A DNA stretch of 10,125 nt, taken from GWF sp031972135. GTDB lineage: Bacteria > Patescibacteriota > Microgenomatia > UBA1400 > UBA12108. Shown here piece after piece: positions 1 through 5,194 of this stretch (the stretch's first letter is position 1; every line of letters begins with the position of its first letter). The notes below the pieces were generated by a model. It saw only the letters and a list, made by a program, of their open reading frames with translations, had not been told where the DNA came from and made no database searches. The position numbers were made by a program, and so were the translations under genes. The stretch is taken from NCBI GenBank assembly GCA_031972135.1, contig DALYFH010000033.1, positions 1 to 10,125 of the forward strand, in the 5' to 3' direction.

Positions 1-553
1 TAGTGCCACCGTAGGGGATGTGATTAACATACATCTCGAGAATTTGGTCTTTGGTATAGAGAACTTCGGTCGCGATAGTTAGGATGGCTTCTTTGATCTT
101 ACGACTAATTGTTCGCTCAGGCGTGAGCAGAGTCACTTTGACCAACTGCTGGGTAATAGTGCTACCACCTTCTAGCCTCTGGCCTGTCAAGGTTTTGTAT
201 AGAGCTCGCAAGATGCCACCAGTATCAAAACCATTGTGGGTATAGAAATTCTTATCTTCGATTGCAATGGTTGCCTGTGTTACGTATTTTGGCAACTCAT
301 CGATTTTGATGGGAGTACGGTTTTGGTCGGCATAGATTTCATATAGTAGAGTTCCGTTTCGGTCGAGGATTTTGGAGCTAACAGGAAAAGCGAGAGGACG
401 AGCGAGCTTGGCAGGAGAGGGGAGATCCCTAAGAAAAAGGTACAGACCGCCAAGAATCAAAGAGACGAGGACTAGGGTTACCCCGAGCTGTCTAGGGGAG
501 AGTTTGGGTAACAAGGGTTTATTTTTAAAGAATGAAAATTTTGGTTTCCACAT
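1..553 (-). CDS. Penicillin-binding protein, glycosyltransferase (GT51) domain, N-terminal part
   Basis: The 184 visible codons start at ATG 553-551 and run off the left edge. After a basic cytoplasmic N-terminus there is one membrane anchor (about residues 22-41). The peptidoglycan glycosyltransferase fold follows, with its three hallmark motifs: IEDKNFYTHNG (99-108, catalytic Glu99), GGSTITQQLVK (129-139) and RKIKEAI (151-157, second Glu155). The tail NHIPYGGT (177-184) fits the conserved segment after motif 3. The family polymerises lipid II into glycan strands on the outer face of the membrane. A transpeptidase domain would lie beyond the edge, so I cannot tell a bifunctional class A PBP from a monofunctional transglycosylase. 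It diverges from the guanylate kinase gene. A TATAAT on the minus strand ends 11 nt before the start, and only a weak AAGAG could act as a ribosome site. Confidence 0.93.
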   Translation of the reverse strand, partial: MWKPKFSFFKNKPLLPKLSPRQLGVTLVLVSLILGGLYLFLRDLPSPAKLARPLAFPVSSKILDRNGTLLYEIYADQNRTPIKIDELPKYVTQATIAIEDKNFYTHNGFDTGGILRALYKTLTGQRLEGGSTITQQLVKVTLLTPERTISRKIKEAILTIATEVLYTKDQILEMYVNHIPYGGT

Positions 554-564
554 AGGCTCTTATT

Positions 565-570
565 ATTATA
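565..570 (-). promoter_or_regulatory. -10 element of the PBP gene
   Basis: Perfect TATAAT on the minus strand, 11 nt before the PBP start codon. Transcription would begin only about 4-6 nt before the ATG. No good -35 hexamer is visible at 16-18 bp. Confidence 0.5.
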
Positions 571-582
571 CCGTGGTTCGCA

Positions 583-591
583 TGTTATACT
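583..591 (+). promoter_or_regulatory. Extended -10 promoter of the guanylate kinase gene
   Basis: TGTTATACT matches an extended -10 (TGn followed by TATACT). It ends 9 nt before ATG 601, so the mRNA would begin at or within a few bases of the start codon. There is no Shine-Dalgarno-like sequence between them and no clear -35. It lies back to back with the PBP -10, with about 15 bp between the hexamers. Confidence 0.5.
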
Positions 592-600
592 ACTTTCACT

Positions 601-1239
601 ATGGATGAACACGTTCCAGAAGATGTGGGTATAGAGCTAGAGCGAGCAAAAAAAAGAGGTGTGTTGCTCGTATTGTCGGGACCATCTGGCGTTGGTAAAG
701 ATAGTGTAATGCTAGAGTTACTCGAAAAATATCCTAAAATGCAGAAACTAGTTACGACTAATAGCAGGCCAATGCGTGAGGGAGAGAAGGACGGTTTTGA
801 TTACCATTTTGTAAGTCGTGAAGAATTTGAAAAACTAATTGCAGAAGAAGCCTTTTTTGAATGGGTCGAATATAGAGGTCACTATAGAGGTGGTCAAAAG
901 CGACATGTACAAGAGGCGCTAGACTCTGGACGTGACGTGATATGGCGAATTGATGTGAGAGGGGTAATGAATATCCGCGCAAAGGTTAAGGAGACTTTTC
1001 CTCATTCGGCATTTGTCATGCTCGCGGTCTCTGACCTAGACATACTTAGAAAGCGAATGGAAGAGCGACAGAGTGAAACCCAAGGTGATCTAGAATGGAG
1101 TGTAGATATCGCTATGTGGGAACAGAGGCAGTGGCATCGCTTTGATTTTGTTGTTAACAACGAAGAAGATAGGCTCCACGAGACAGTAGAAGCTGTTGCC
1201 GACATCGTCGAAGCTACTAGAATGAAAGTGGCAGAGTAA
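601..1239 (+). CDS. gmk: Guanylate kinase-family protein (P-loop GKD variant)
   Basis: This 212-aa protein matches guanylate kinase in length and layout. It has a P-loop GPSGVGKD (27-34), a GMP-binding stretch SRPMREGEKDGFDYHF (55-70, with Arg56 and Arg59), EWVEYRGHYRGG (87-98), IDVRG (117-121), a lid motif LRKRMEERQSET (149-160) and a C-terminal FDFVVNNEED (181-190). The family phosphorylates GMP to GDP in the cytoplasm, feeding GTP and dGTP synthesis. Three positions are unusual: Asp34 replaces the usual Ser/Thr after the P-loop Lys, the usual YYGT is YRGG, and the usual EID motif is RID. GKD after the P-loop is typical of the related ribose-1,5-bisphosphate kinase PhnN, but the GExDGxDYxF motif favours guanylate kinase. 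No PhnN-pathway genes are nearby. The first 18 residues precede the domain; ATG 601 is chosen because of the promoter just before it. Confidence 0.8.
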   Translation: MDEHVPEDVGIELERAKKRGVLLVLSGPSGVGKDSVMLELLEKYPKMQKLVTTNSRPMREGEKDGFDYHFVSREEFEKLIAEEAFFEWVEYRGHYRGGQKRHVQEALDSGRDVIWRIDVRGVMNIRAKVKETFPHSAFVMLAVSDLDILRKRMEERQSETQGDLEWSVDIAMWEQRQWHRFDFVVNNEEDRLHETVEAVADIVEATRMKVAE

Positions 1240-1241
1240 AA

Positions 1242-1271
1242 TTGCGCTTGCCTTGACCCTAGGTGTACAAT
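1242..1271 (+). promoter_or_regulatory. Promoter of the M20 peptidase gene
   Basis: TTGCGC (1242-1247), an 18-bp spacer, then TACAAT (1266-1271). The -10 ends 10 nt before the GTG start at 1282, with only TACTTTTTAAC-type sequence and no Shine-Dalgarno between. A TTGACC at 1253-1258 is too close to this -10 to act as its -35. Confidence 0.4.
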
Positions 1272-1281
1272 ACTTTTTAAC

Positions 1282-2505
1282 GTGCCAGGGATAATTAATA
1301 AAGCATCTATTGCCCGAGCAGTTAAAGCGTCTTTTGATGAAGAAGTAGCGTTTGTTTCTACCCTGGTCAAAGCACCTAGTCCTAACCCATATACTCCCCA
1401 AGATAGTCCTCTGCATACTGCAGTAGAGGGTGAAGTCCCAGCCCTAATCCATGACAAACTCAAAGAAATTGGTCTATCTCCTAAGTACGTTGGTGCTAGT
1501 CGTGAACGGATGAATGTGGTGGCTGAGTGGGGTGAGAAAAGGGGACGGAGTGTCCTAATGCTAAATGGACACATGGATACTGCAGCACTCGATGCTAGAC
1601 AAAGTGGGGGCAGTTCATCGGGCATCGTTCGTGACGGAAAGATCTATGGACACGGCGTACTAGACATGAAGGCGACACTCGCTGCATATATATATGCAGT
1701 TAAGGCACTACATAGTTTGGACGTAAAACTCTCTGGCAAACTACTACTCGCATTTGTAGTCGATGAAGAGTCGGGAGCGTGTAGTAAATTAGGAACGCAT
1801 TATTTACTAGAAAATGGCTGTCTACCAAAAGCCTGTTTGATCGGAGAGCACGGAAGTAACTATGTGCGCGTCGGACAGCGCGGTATATATAGATTTTTGA
1901 TAAGAGTTAAAGGAACCGCAGTACACACTGGGATGAGCGCTTGGGAGAAAAAAGAGGAGGGTAGGAATGCTGTCGTTGATATGGCTCGTGTGATCACTGC
2001 ACTACAGGACCTACACATACCATTTAAAGCGTCTAAGATGTTTGAGGGGCGCAAGCCTGTCATGACCTATCCTACTCGAATAAATGGTGGTACAGGTTTA
2101 AATATCGTGCCAGACGAGTGTGTTGCGTATGGAGATGTAAGACTGCTACCCGGTAACTCTGATTCGCAGATCAAGCTCTTGATGATCGAGAAATTATCTC
2201 CCTTAGGTGTTAAGTATGAGATCGAAGATCTGTCTTATGCACCAGCAGTCGAAGTAGATCCACACGAAGAAGTGGTGCTCAGTCTGCAAAAAGCTGCAAA
2301 GACGGTACTCGGTCGATTGCCTTCACCCAAAGTATCAGGGCCAGCAACCGATGCGTGGATGTTCGTAAAGCGTGATATCCCAACGATCATGGGATTTGGA
2401 CCTGATGGAGGGGGAGCACACGAGAGAAAAGAATGGGTCGACGTAGAGTCTCTTAGGGAGATAACTGAGGTATACGCTAACTTTATTGCTGATTATTTGG
2501 GTTAG
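1282..2505 (+). CDS. M20 family zinc metallopeptidase (ArgE/DapE-like)
   Basis: 407 aa, the usual size for M20 amidohydrolases and peptidases. The metal-site motifs are in order: GHMDT (96-100; ligand His97), YGHGVLDMKA (122-131; bridging Asp128), VVDEESG (159-165; catalytic Glu162, ligand Glu163), IGEH (187-190; ligand Glu189) and GGGAHERKEWV (376-386; ligand His380). His215 in AVHTGMSAW and GGTGLNIVPDEC (269-280) belong to the lid/dimerisation domain. The family hydrolyses N-acyl amino acids, succinyl-diaminopimelate or small peptides with a two-zinc centre. The motifs do not fix the substrate, and no arginine or lysine synthesis genes are visible, so a peptide-salvage role is equally possible. 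Start: GTG 1282, since the first in-frame ATG (codon 77) is inside the catalytic domain. It follows gmk by 42 nt. Confidence 0.9.
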   Translation: MPGIINKASIARAVKASFDEEVAFVSTLVKAPSPNPYTPQDSPLHTAVEGEVPALIHDKLKEIGLSPKYVGASRERMNVVAEWGEKRGRSVLMLNGHMDTAALDARQSGGSSSGIVRDGKIYGHGVLDMKATLAAYIYAVKALHSLDVKLSGKLLLAFVVDEESGACSKLGTHYLLENGCLPKACLIGEHGSNYVRVGQRGIYRFLIRVKGTAVHTGMSAWEKKEEGRNAVVDMARVITALQDLHIPFKASKMFEGRKPVMTYPTRINGGTGLNIVPDECVAYGDVRLLPGNSDSQIKLLMIEKLSPLGVKYEIEDLSYAPAVEVDPHEEVVLSLQKAAKTVLGRLPSPKVSGPATDAWMFVKRDIPTIMGFGPDGGGAHERKEWVDVESLREITEVYANFIADYLG

Positions 2506-2508
2506 AAT
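2503..2508 (+). promoter_or_regulatory. Possible -10 element before the 188-aa gene
   Basis: TAGAAT lies across the stop codon of the M20 gene and ends 6 nt before ATG 2515, so a transcript would start at or next to the ATG. No Shine-Dalgarno is present in the 9-nt gap. There is no recognisable -35, and co-transcription with the M20 gene is an alternative. Confidence 0.35.
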
Positions 2509-2514
2509 AGCCTC

Positions 2515-3081
2515 ATGAAGAAGACTAACTATCTACTCGTGGTGTTTTTACTGATCGTTGGTTTGTGTATTTTTTTATTCTCTTTGTACAACGCCTCTTT
2601 GGTTGGTCTTAAGCGACAGTTAGGACTAGTAGGTGGAGACCTTTCGCAGAGTGTCGATGTGAATCGTCTTTATCGTGCGGTGCTAGAAGTGGGTGGTGTC
2701 CCTACCTGCGAATATTGGAGGTCAATTACACCAGTGCCTAGATACATCTTTGCGAATGATAGTGAAAAACTATCTCTCGGCCGAGAACTCTCGAATAAAC
2801 GAATAAACTGCTCTATAGAATACCTATTATCTGGTAACACTGAGCGTGGGGTGTATACAATGCTCAAAGCAGTGCGCTATGAGCTAGCTGGAGCACAGAT
2901 CATGGAGCGAACGATAAAAAGCGATCCTGGACAGTGTGGAGCACTTGTGACTAAGGCATCTTATGGCCTTATTGAGGCATATCTGGAGGCAGTAGAAGGG
3001 AGTGCTAGAGGGATAATCGAACGCGATTATGAGGAACTGCAGCGGCTGAATAGACAGAATCTAGAATTGTGTGGTATGTAG
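2515..3081 (+). CDS. Membrane-anchored protein with four extracytoplasmic cysteines, unknown function
   Basis: 188 aa that I do not recognise as a known family. The N-terminus MKKTNY plus a hydrophobic run (about residues 7-26) is a signal anchor or uncleaved signal peptide. Cys18 is within the hydrophobic run, but no convincing lipobox surrounds it. The remaining ~160 residues should face outwards and look mainly helical, with four cysteines (65, 99, 141, 186) that could form two disulfides. The C-terminal helix (about 152-184) is rich in Glu and Arg. It starts 9 nt after the M20 gene ends, so it may share that transcript or use the TAGAAT element just before it. Its position suggests envelope function, but nothing in the sequence fixes a role. 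Confidence 0.75.
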   Translation: MKKTNYLLVVFLLIVGLCIFLFSLYNASLVGLKRQLGLVGGDLSQSVDVNRLYRAVLEVGGVPTCEYWRSITPVPRYIFANDSEKLSLGRELSNKRINCSIEYLLSGNTERGVYTMLKAVRYELAGAQIMERTIKSDPGQCGALVTKASYGLIEAYLEAVEGSARGIIERDYEELQRLNRQNLELCGM

Positions 3082-3090
3082 TTCTTTGTG

Positions 3091-3103
3091 CTAGATGATC
3101 TAG
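3091..3103. repeat. 13-bp perfect palindrome next to the riboswitch promoter
   Basis: CTAGATGATCTAG is a perfect inverted repeat around one central G. It ends two bases before the -35 hexamer at 3105. The position suits an operator. It is too short and lacks the T-run needed for a terminator of the preceding gene. Confidence 0.3.
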
Positions 3104-3104
3104 G

Positions 3105-3133
3105 TTGACCAAGGCCTACATAAGACTTAGAGT
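3105..3133 (+). promoter_or_regulatory. Sigma70-like promoter for the riboswitch transcript
   Basis: TTGACC (3105-3110), a 17-bp spacer and TAGAGT (3128-3133). Transcription would start near 3140, giving a 5' UTR of about 140 nt that contains the whole riboswitch. It has the best -35/-10 pair in the window. Confidence 0.55.
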
Positions 3134-3155
3134 AGTTTTAGGATTAACAAGTTAA

Positions 3156-3236
3156 CGAGCTGATGGATAAGGAAGTAGGGTGTAATACCCTCACTGTGCC
3201 GCAACGGTTAAAGTCCGGAACTTGCCATTAGACTCG
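3156..3236 (+). ncRNA. Cobalamin riboswitch, compact (Cbl-II/env8-like) core
   Basis: The segment carries the conserved cobalamin-aptamer core. P1 pairs CGAGCTGATGG (3156-3166) with CCATTAGACTCG (3225-3236), with one G-U pair and a bulged A3232. Next come AAGGAAG (3169-3175) and a P4 hairpin (GGGT 3178-3181 with ACCC 3187-3190) whose GGTGTAATACC resembles the family's GGTGnnAATCC. P5 (ACTGT 3193-3197 with ACGGT 3204-3208) closes loop GCCGCA, inside the conserved CCGCAAC. The 3' signature GTCCGGA-TTGCC follows (3213-3226). The long peripheral arms of classical btuB-type switches are absent, so it resembles the short Cbl-II class. It lies directly upstream of the 430-aa orphan gene and its Shine-Dalgarno. 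Which cobalamin form it prefers cannot be read from the sequence. Confidence 0.8.
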
Positions 3237-3239
3237 CCT

Positions 3240-3273
3240 TATTACGCACCCTCCGCGCGAGAGGGGGAAGGAG
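3240..3273 (+). promoter_or_regulatory. Riboswitch expression platform and Shine-Dalgarno of the orphan gene
   Basis: A hairpin with stem CCCTC (3249-3253) / GAGGG (3261-3265) and loop CGCGCGA lies just after the aptamer, where a P13-type kissing hairpin would be expected. The Shine-Dalgarno AAGGAG (3268-3273) starts three bases later, 6 nt before the GTG start. CTCC (3251-3254) could instead pair with GGAG (3270-3273). TATTA (3240-3244) plus CACCC (3247-3251) can pair with GGGTGTAATA (3178-3187) of the aptamer. There is no T-run, so control of translation is more likely than termination. Only about 3 bp can form between the hairpin loop and loop GCCGCA, which is weak for a kissing contact. 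Confidence 0.5.
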
Positions 3274-3279
3274 TGTTTT

Positions 3280-4572
3280 GTGAGTCTTGAAAGTAGAGAG
3301 CGTGGACATACAGACATAGAGTTTTCGGACTACTTGAGATATCCCGGATCTATTGCTGAAATTAGAGCTGGTGTTGAATCGTGGTTAAGAGAGGCGATTA
3401 TTACCCCATTTTCCTACGATGGAGTCATTGAAAATGGTAGATTTGTTGCGTTTGGACAGGGGATGGTTGAGATGGCTGAGCATGGGTTAGTAGAAAGAGT
3501 AGGCCAAGTTGGAGAACACAGAGCAGAGGCAGATTTAATAGGTCTTAGAAAGATAGAAGAATGGCTAAATACCGCCAAGGACGGAGATTTAATCATTCTA
3601 CTAAGCCCTCCAGGAACAGAAGAAGAAGGGTTTGGGAAACATGGACAACGAAGGTTGAGTTTTACGCAGTTCGGTTTTGTAACAAAGGAAGAACAAAAAG
3701 TATCTGTACGAATGGTTTCACTTCCAGAAAAGGAGATATCAATAGATACTCATCTCAGAAGAGTTGAAGAGGTTTGGCCTGACGAAATACAGGAGTGGCT
3801 AGATGCTGTTGAACGGAGTGATCGTGGATTAGTGTCTAATCCAATATTTATTTCAGGAGGTAATACAAAGAGTAAGGTTGAAAGTTATGTAAGACTTATG
3901 GGCAAGCTAGGATGGAGGCAGGTCGAAAATGAGCTTGAAAAGGGTCTAGAAATACAAAATGACCCGGAATCTCTAGGGCGAAGAAACTCGTTAATTGGAT
4001 CTATAACATTTCAAGTTGCTAGATATATTGAAGAGAAAGATGCAAGTAGACTCAACAACATAGGGTTAGCAGCTAGGTATGTTATGGCACGTGAGGCAAC
4101 GAATAAATATCGAGGTTGGACACAGAATCAGATAAACAAAGAATATGAGGAAGTAGAGAGAGCATTGTGGATAAAGAAGTTAGTATCCGCTCGCAATGGA
4201 ATTGGCGTTGCTGCTGAACTATTGTCACATGGGGTTTACTCGATTGTTGCTAACAATACAATAAGGAGGATACAGTCAGAGTTGGCTAATGAGAGAGATG
4301 TACAAGAATTACTACTAGGTAGTAGTTGTGGAGGAGGTGGGTTTGGTGCTCTATGGGAAGGAGGTGGACTAAGCAGAATGGGATCAATAGGGAACTATAT
4401 GGATAGTTTGGCAGGGATTGCTAAAGGAAAGAATGAATCTGCGTCATCAGAGTCAAGTACGATGAAATGTGTAAAATGTCCATTTTGTCACGAAACAGTT
4501 GACGCTATCGTCACTAGTGAAGCAATAAAATGTCCTAGTTGCAAAAAAGAGGCAAAGAGAAGTTCAGGCTAG
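3280..4572 (+). CDS. Orphan zinc-ribbon protein under cobalamin riboswitch control
   Basis: 430 aa that I cannot assign to a named family. There is no signal peptide or membrane segment, so it is probably cytoplasmic. A mixed N-terminal half contains a hydrophobic strand followed by SPPG (DLIILLSPPG, 103-112) and then alternating strands (126-150). The region about 160-345 looks helical and charged. A glycine-rich stretch SSCGGGGFG (348-356) leads into a flexible Ser-rich linker. The C-terminus is a zinc ribbon: CVKCPFC (397-403) with CPSC (418-421). I have an impression of similar SPPG-containing orphans in CPR genomes, but cannot verify it. GTG 3280 is chosen for its strong AAGGAG site 6 nt upstream, the clearest ribosome site in the window. 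The gene lies between a B12 sensor and the nrdR-nrdJ operon, with no obvious terminator before nrdR. A role linked to cobalamin or nucleotide reduction is inference from position only. Confidence 0.85.
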   Translation: MSLESRERGHTDIEFSDYLRYPGSIAEIRAGVESWLREAIITPFSYDGVIENGRFVAFGQGMVEMAEHGLVERVGQVGEHRAEADLIGLRKIEEWLNTAKDGDLIILLSPPGTEEEGFGKHGQRRLSFTQFGFVTKEEQKVSVRMVSLPEKEISIDTHLRRVEEVWPDEIQEWLDAVERSDRGLVSNPIFISGGNTKSKVESYVRLMGKLGWRQVENELEKGLEIQNDPESLGRRNSLIGSITFQVARYIEEKDASRLNNIGLAARYVMAREATNKYRGWTQNQINKEYEEVERALWIKKLVSARNGIGVAAELLSHGVYSIVANNTIRRIQSELANERDVQELLLGSSCGGGGFGALWEGGGLSRMGSIGNYMDSLAGIAKGKNESASSESSTMKCVKCPFCHETVDAIVTSEAIKCPSCKKEAKRSSG

Positions 4573-4610
4573 GAAAAAATGTTGCCCCTTTTTGATACAG
4601 TCATTGCTAG

Positions 4611-4640
4611 TTGACGACCCCTGCCAGTAGGGGGTACGGT
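4611..4640 (+). promoter_or_regulatory. Possible promoter of the nrdR-nrdJ operon
   Basis: TTGACG (4611-4616), an 18-bp spacer and TACGGT (4635-4640). The -35 is good and the -10 poor. Initiation would fall near 4647, directly before the NrdR-box-like palindrome, a layout that suits repression. A TATACC at 4683-4688 is an alternative -10 but lacks a -35. Confidence 0.4.
4618..4633. promoter_or_regulatory. Upstream palindrome, possible degenerate NrdR box
   Basis: CCCCT (4618-4622) and AGGGG (4629-4633) are inverted around GCCAGT, inside the promoter spacer. Its centre is about 30.5 bp from the palindrome at 4648-4664, and both contain a CCCT...GTAGGG frame. NrdR normally binds two boxes on the same face of the helix. 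The centre does not match the AT-rich NrdR core, so this is tentative. Confidence 0.3.
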
Positions 4641-4647
4641 AGATAGG

Positions 4648-4664
4648 CCCTACTATATGTAGGG
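4648..4664. promoter_or_regulatory. NrdR-box-like palindrome
   Basis: A perfect 6-bp inverted repeat, CCCTAC-TATAT-GTAGGG. Its core CTATATGTAG (4653-4662) matches 9 of 10 positions of the NrdR-box core CwAtATaTwG; the outer arms match less well. It lies just downstream of the proposed -10 and 39 nt before nrdR, a typical site for autoregulation and control of the reductases. As RNA it would also form a hairpin. Confidence 0.5.
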
Positions 4665-4668
4665 TTTT

Positions 4669-4682
4669 CCGCCAAAAGGCGG
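4669..4682 (+). other. GC-rich hairpin before the nrdR ribosome site
   Basis: CCGCC-AAAA-GGCGG is a stable 5-bp stem with a 4-nt loop, preceded by TTTT. It ends 6 nt before the Shine-Dalgarno AGGAG (4689-4693), which is itself 9 nt from ATG 4703. No T-run follows, so it is not a conventional terminator. It may protect the mRNA or influence nrdR translation. Confidence 0.45.
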
Positions 4683-4702
4683 TATACCAGGAGTTACCAG
4701 AT

Positions 4703-5194
4703 ATGCAATGCCCATACTGCCATCATGAAGACACTTCAGTCCTCGAGTCGCGTATTACAGCCGAAGGCGGGGCGATGAGGCGTAGACGCGAGTGTGTAAA
4801 GTGTAGCAAGCGTTTTACAACCTATGAGCGAGCCGAGGGAGTAGATATACGAGTGGTCAAGAAGACGGGTAAAGTAGAGGATTTTGATAGAGAGAAGCTA
4901 AAACGAGGTGTGATGAAAGCTACCTGGAAACGTCCAGTCTCGATGGAACAGATTGAAGCGATGGTTGATGAGATAGAGCGGATCCTCAGGCGTAAGACTA
5001 CAACTGAAGTTAGGAGTTGGGAGGTAGGTAATCTTGTGATCAATAGATTAAAAAAGATTGATCCACTGGCATATTTACTATTTGCTAGTGTGTACAGAGA
5101 ATTTGAGAACTTGTCTGATTTTGAAGAAGAAATTAAAAAACTAAACCCCACTTCGTCGAAGACTACGCTAGGGGCAGGGGAAGGTGAAGAATGA
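4703..5194 (+). CDS. nrdR: Transcriptional repressor NrdR
   Basis: 163 aa, the normal NrdR length. An N-terminal zinc ribbon (CPYC 3-6 and CVKC 31-34, with MRRRREC and RFTTYER) is the DNA-binding part. The ATP cone follows (about 49-139), beginning VVKKTGKVEDFDREKL (51-66) and ending LLFASVYREF (125-134). NrdR senses ATP/dATP through the cone and represses ribonucleotide reductase genes by binding paired NrdR boxes. One small difference is visible: the usual YVRFASVYR reads YLLFASVYR, losing an Arg. The acidic C-terminal tail after residue 150 looks disordered. Start ATG 4703 has AGGAG at 9 nt. The stop TGA overlaps the next start (ATGA), tying it translationally to the first reductase. Its likely targets are this operon itself, through the palindromes at 4618-4664. 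Confidence 0.97.
   Translation: MQCPYCHHEDTSVLESRITAEGGAMRRRRECVKCSKRFTTYERAEGVDIRVVKKTGKVEDFDREKLKRGVMKATWKRPVSMEQIEAMVDEIERILRRKTTTEVRSWEVGNLVINRLKKIDPLAYLLFASVYREFENLSDFEEEIKKLNPTSSKTTLGAGEGEE

Noticed and set aside
372..608. Open frame of 78 codons on the plus strand
   Set aside because: It lies antisense to the N-terminus of the PBP gene, has low-complexity basic composition, and runs through the divergent promoters. The minus-strand frame carries the GT51 motifs.
1253..1258. TTGACC as -35 of the M20 promoter
   Set aside because: It is only 7 bp from the TACAAT -10, too close for a sigma70 promoter. TTGCGC at 1242 gives an acceptable 18-bp spacing.
1002..1625. Long minus-strand open frame (207 codons)
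   Set aside because: It is antisense to gmk and the M20 gene, which both have full sets of family motifs. Its Ser/Arg-rich composition is typical of a shadow frame.
1682..1699. Perfect 18-bp palindrome CTGCATATATATATGCAG
   Set aside because: It lies inside the M20 coding region and encodes a normal helix segment (AAYIYAV). Its centre does not fit the NrdR-box core and it is far from any promoter. Coincidence is likely.
4669..4682. Rho-independent terminator after the orphan gene
   Set aside because: The stem is stable, but the bases after it are TATACCAGG, not a T-run. The TTTT precedes the stem. No other stem followed by T's is present between 4572 and 4703.
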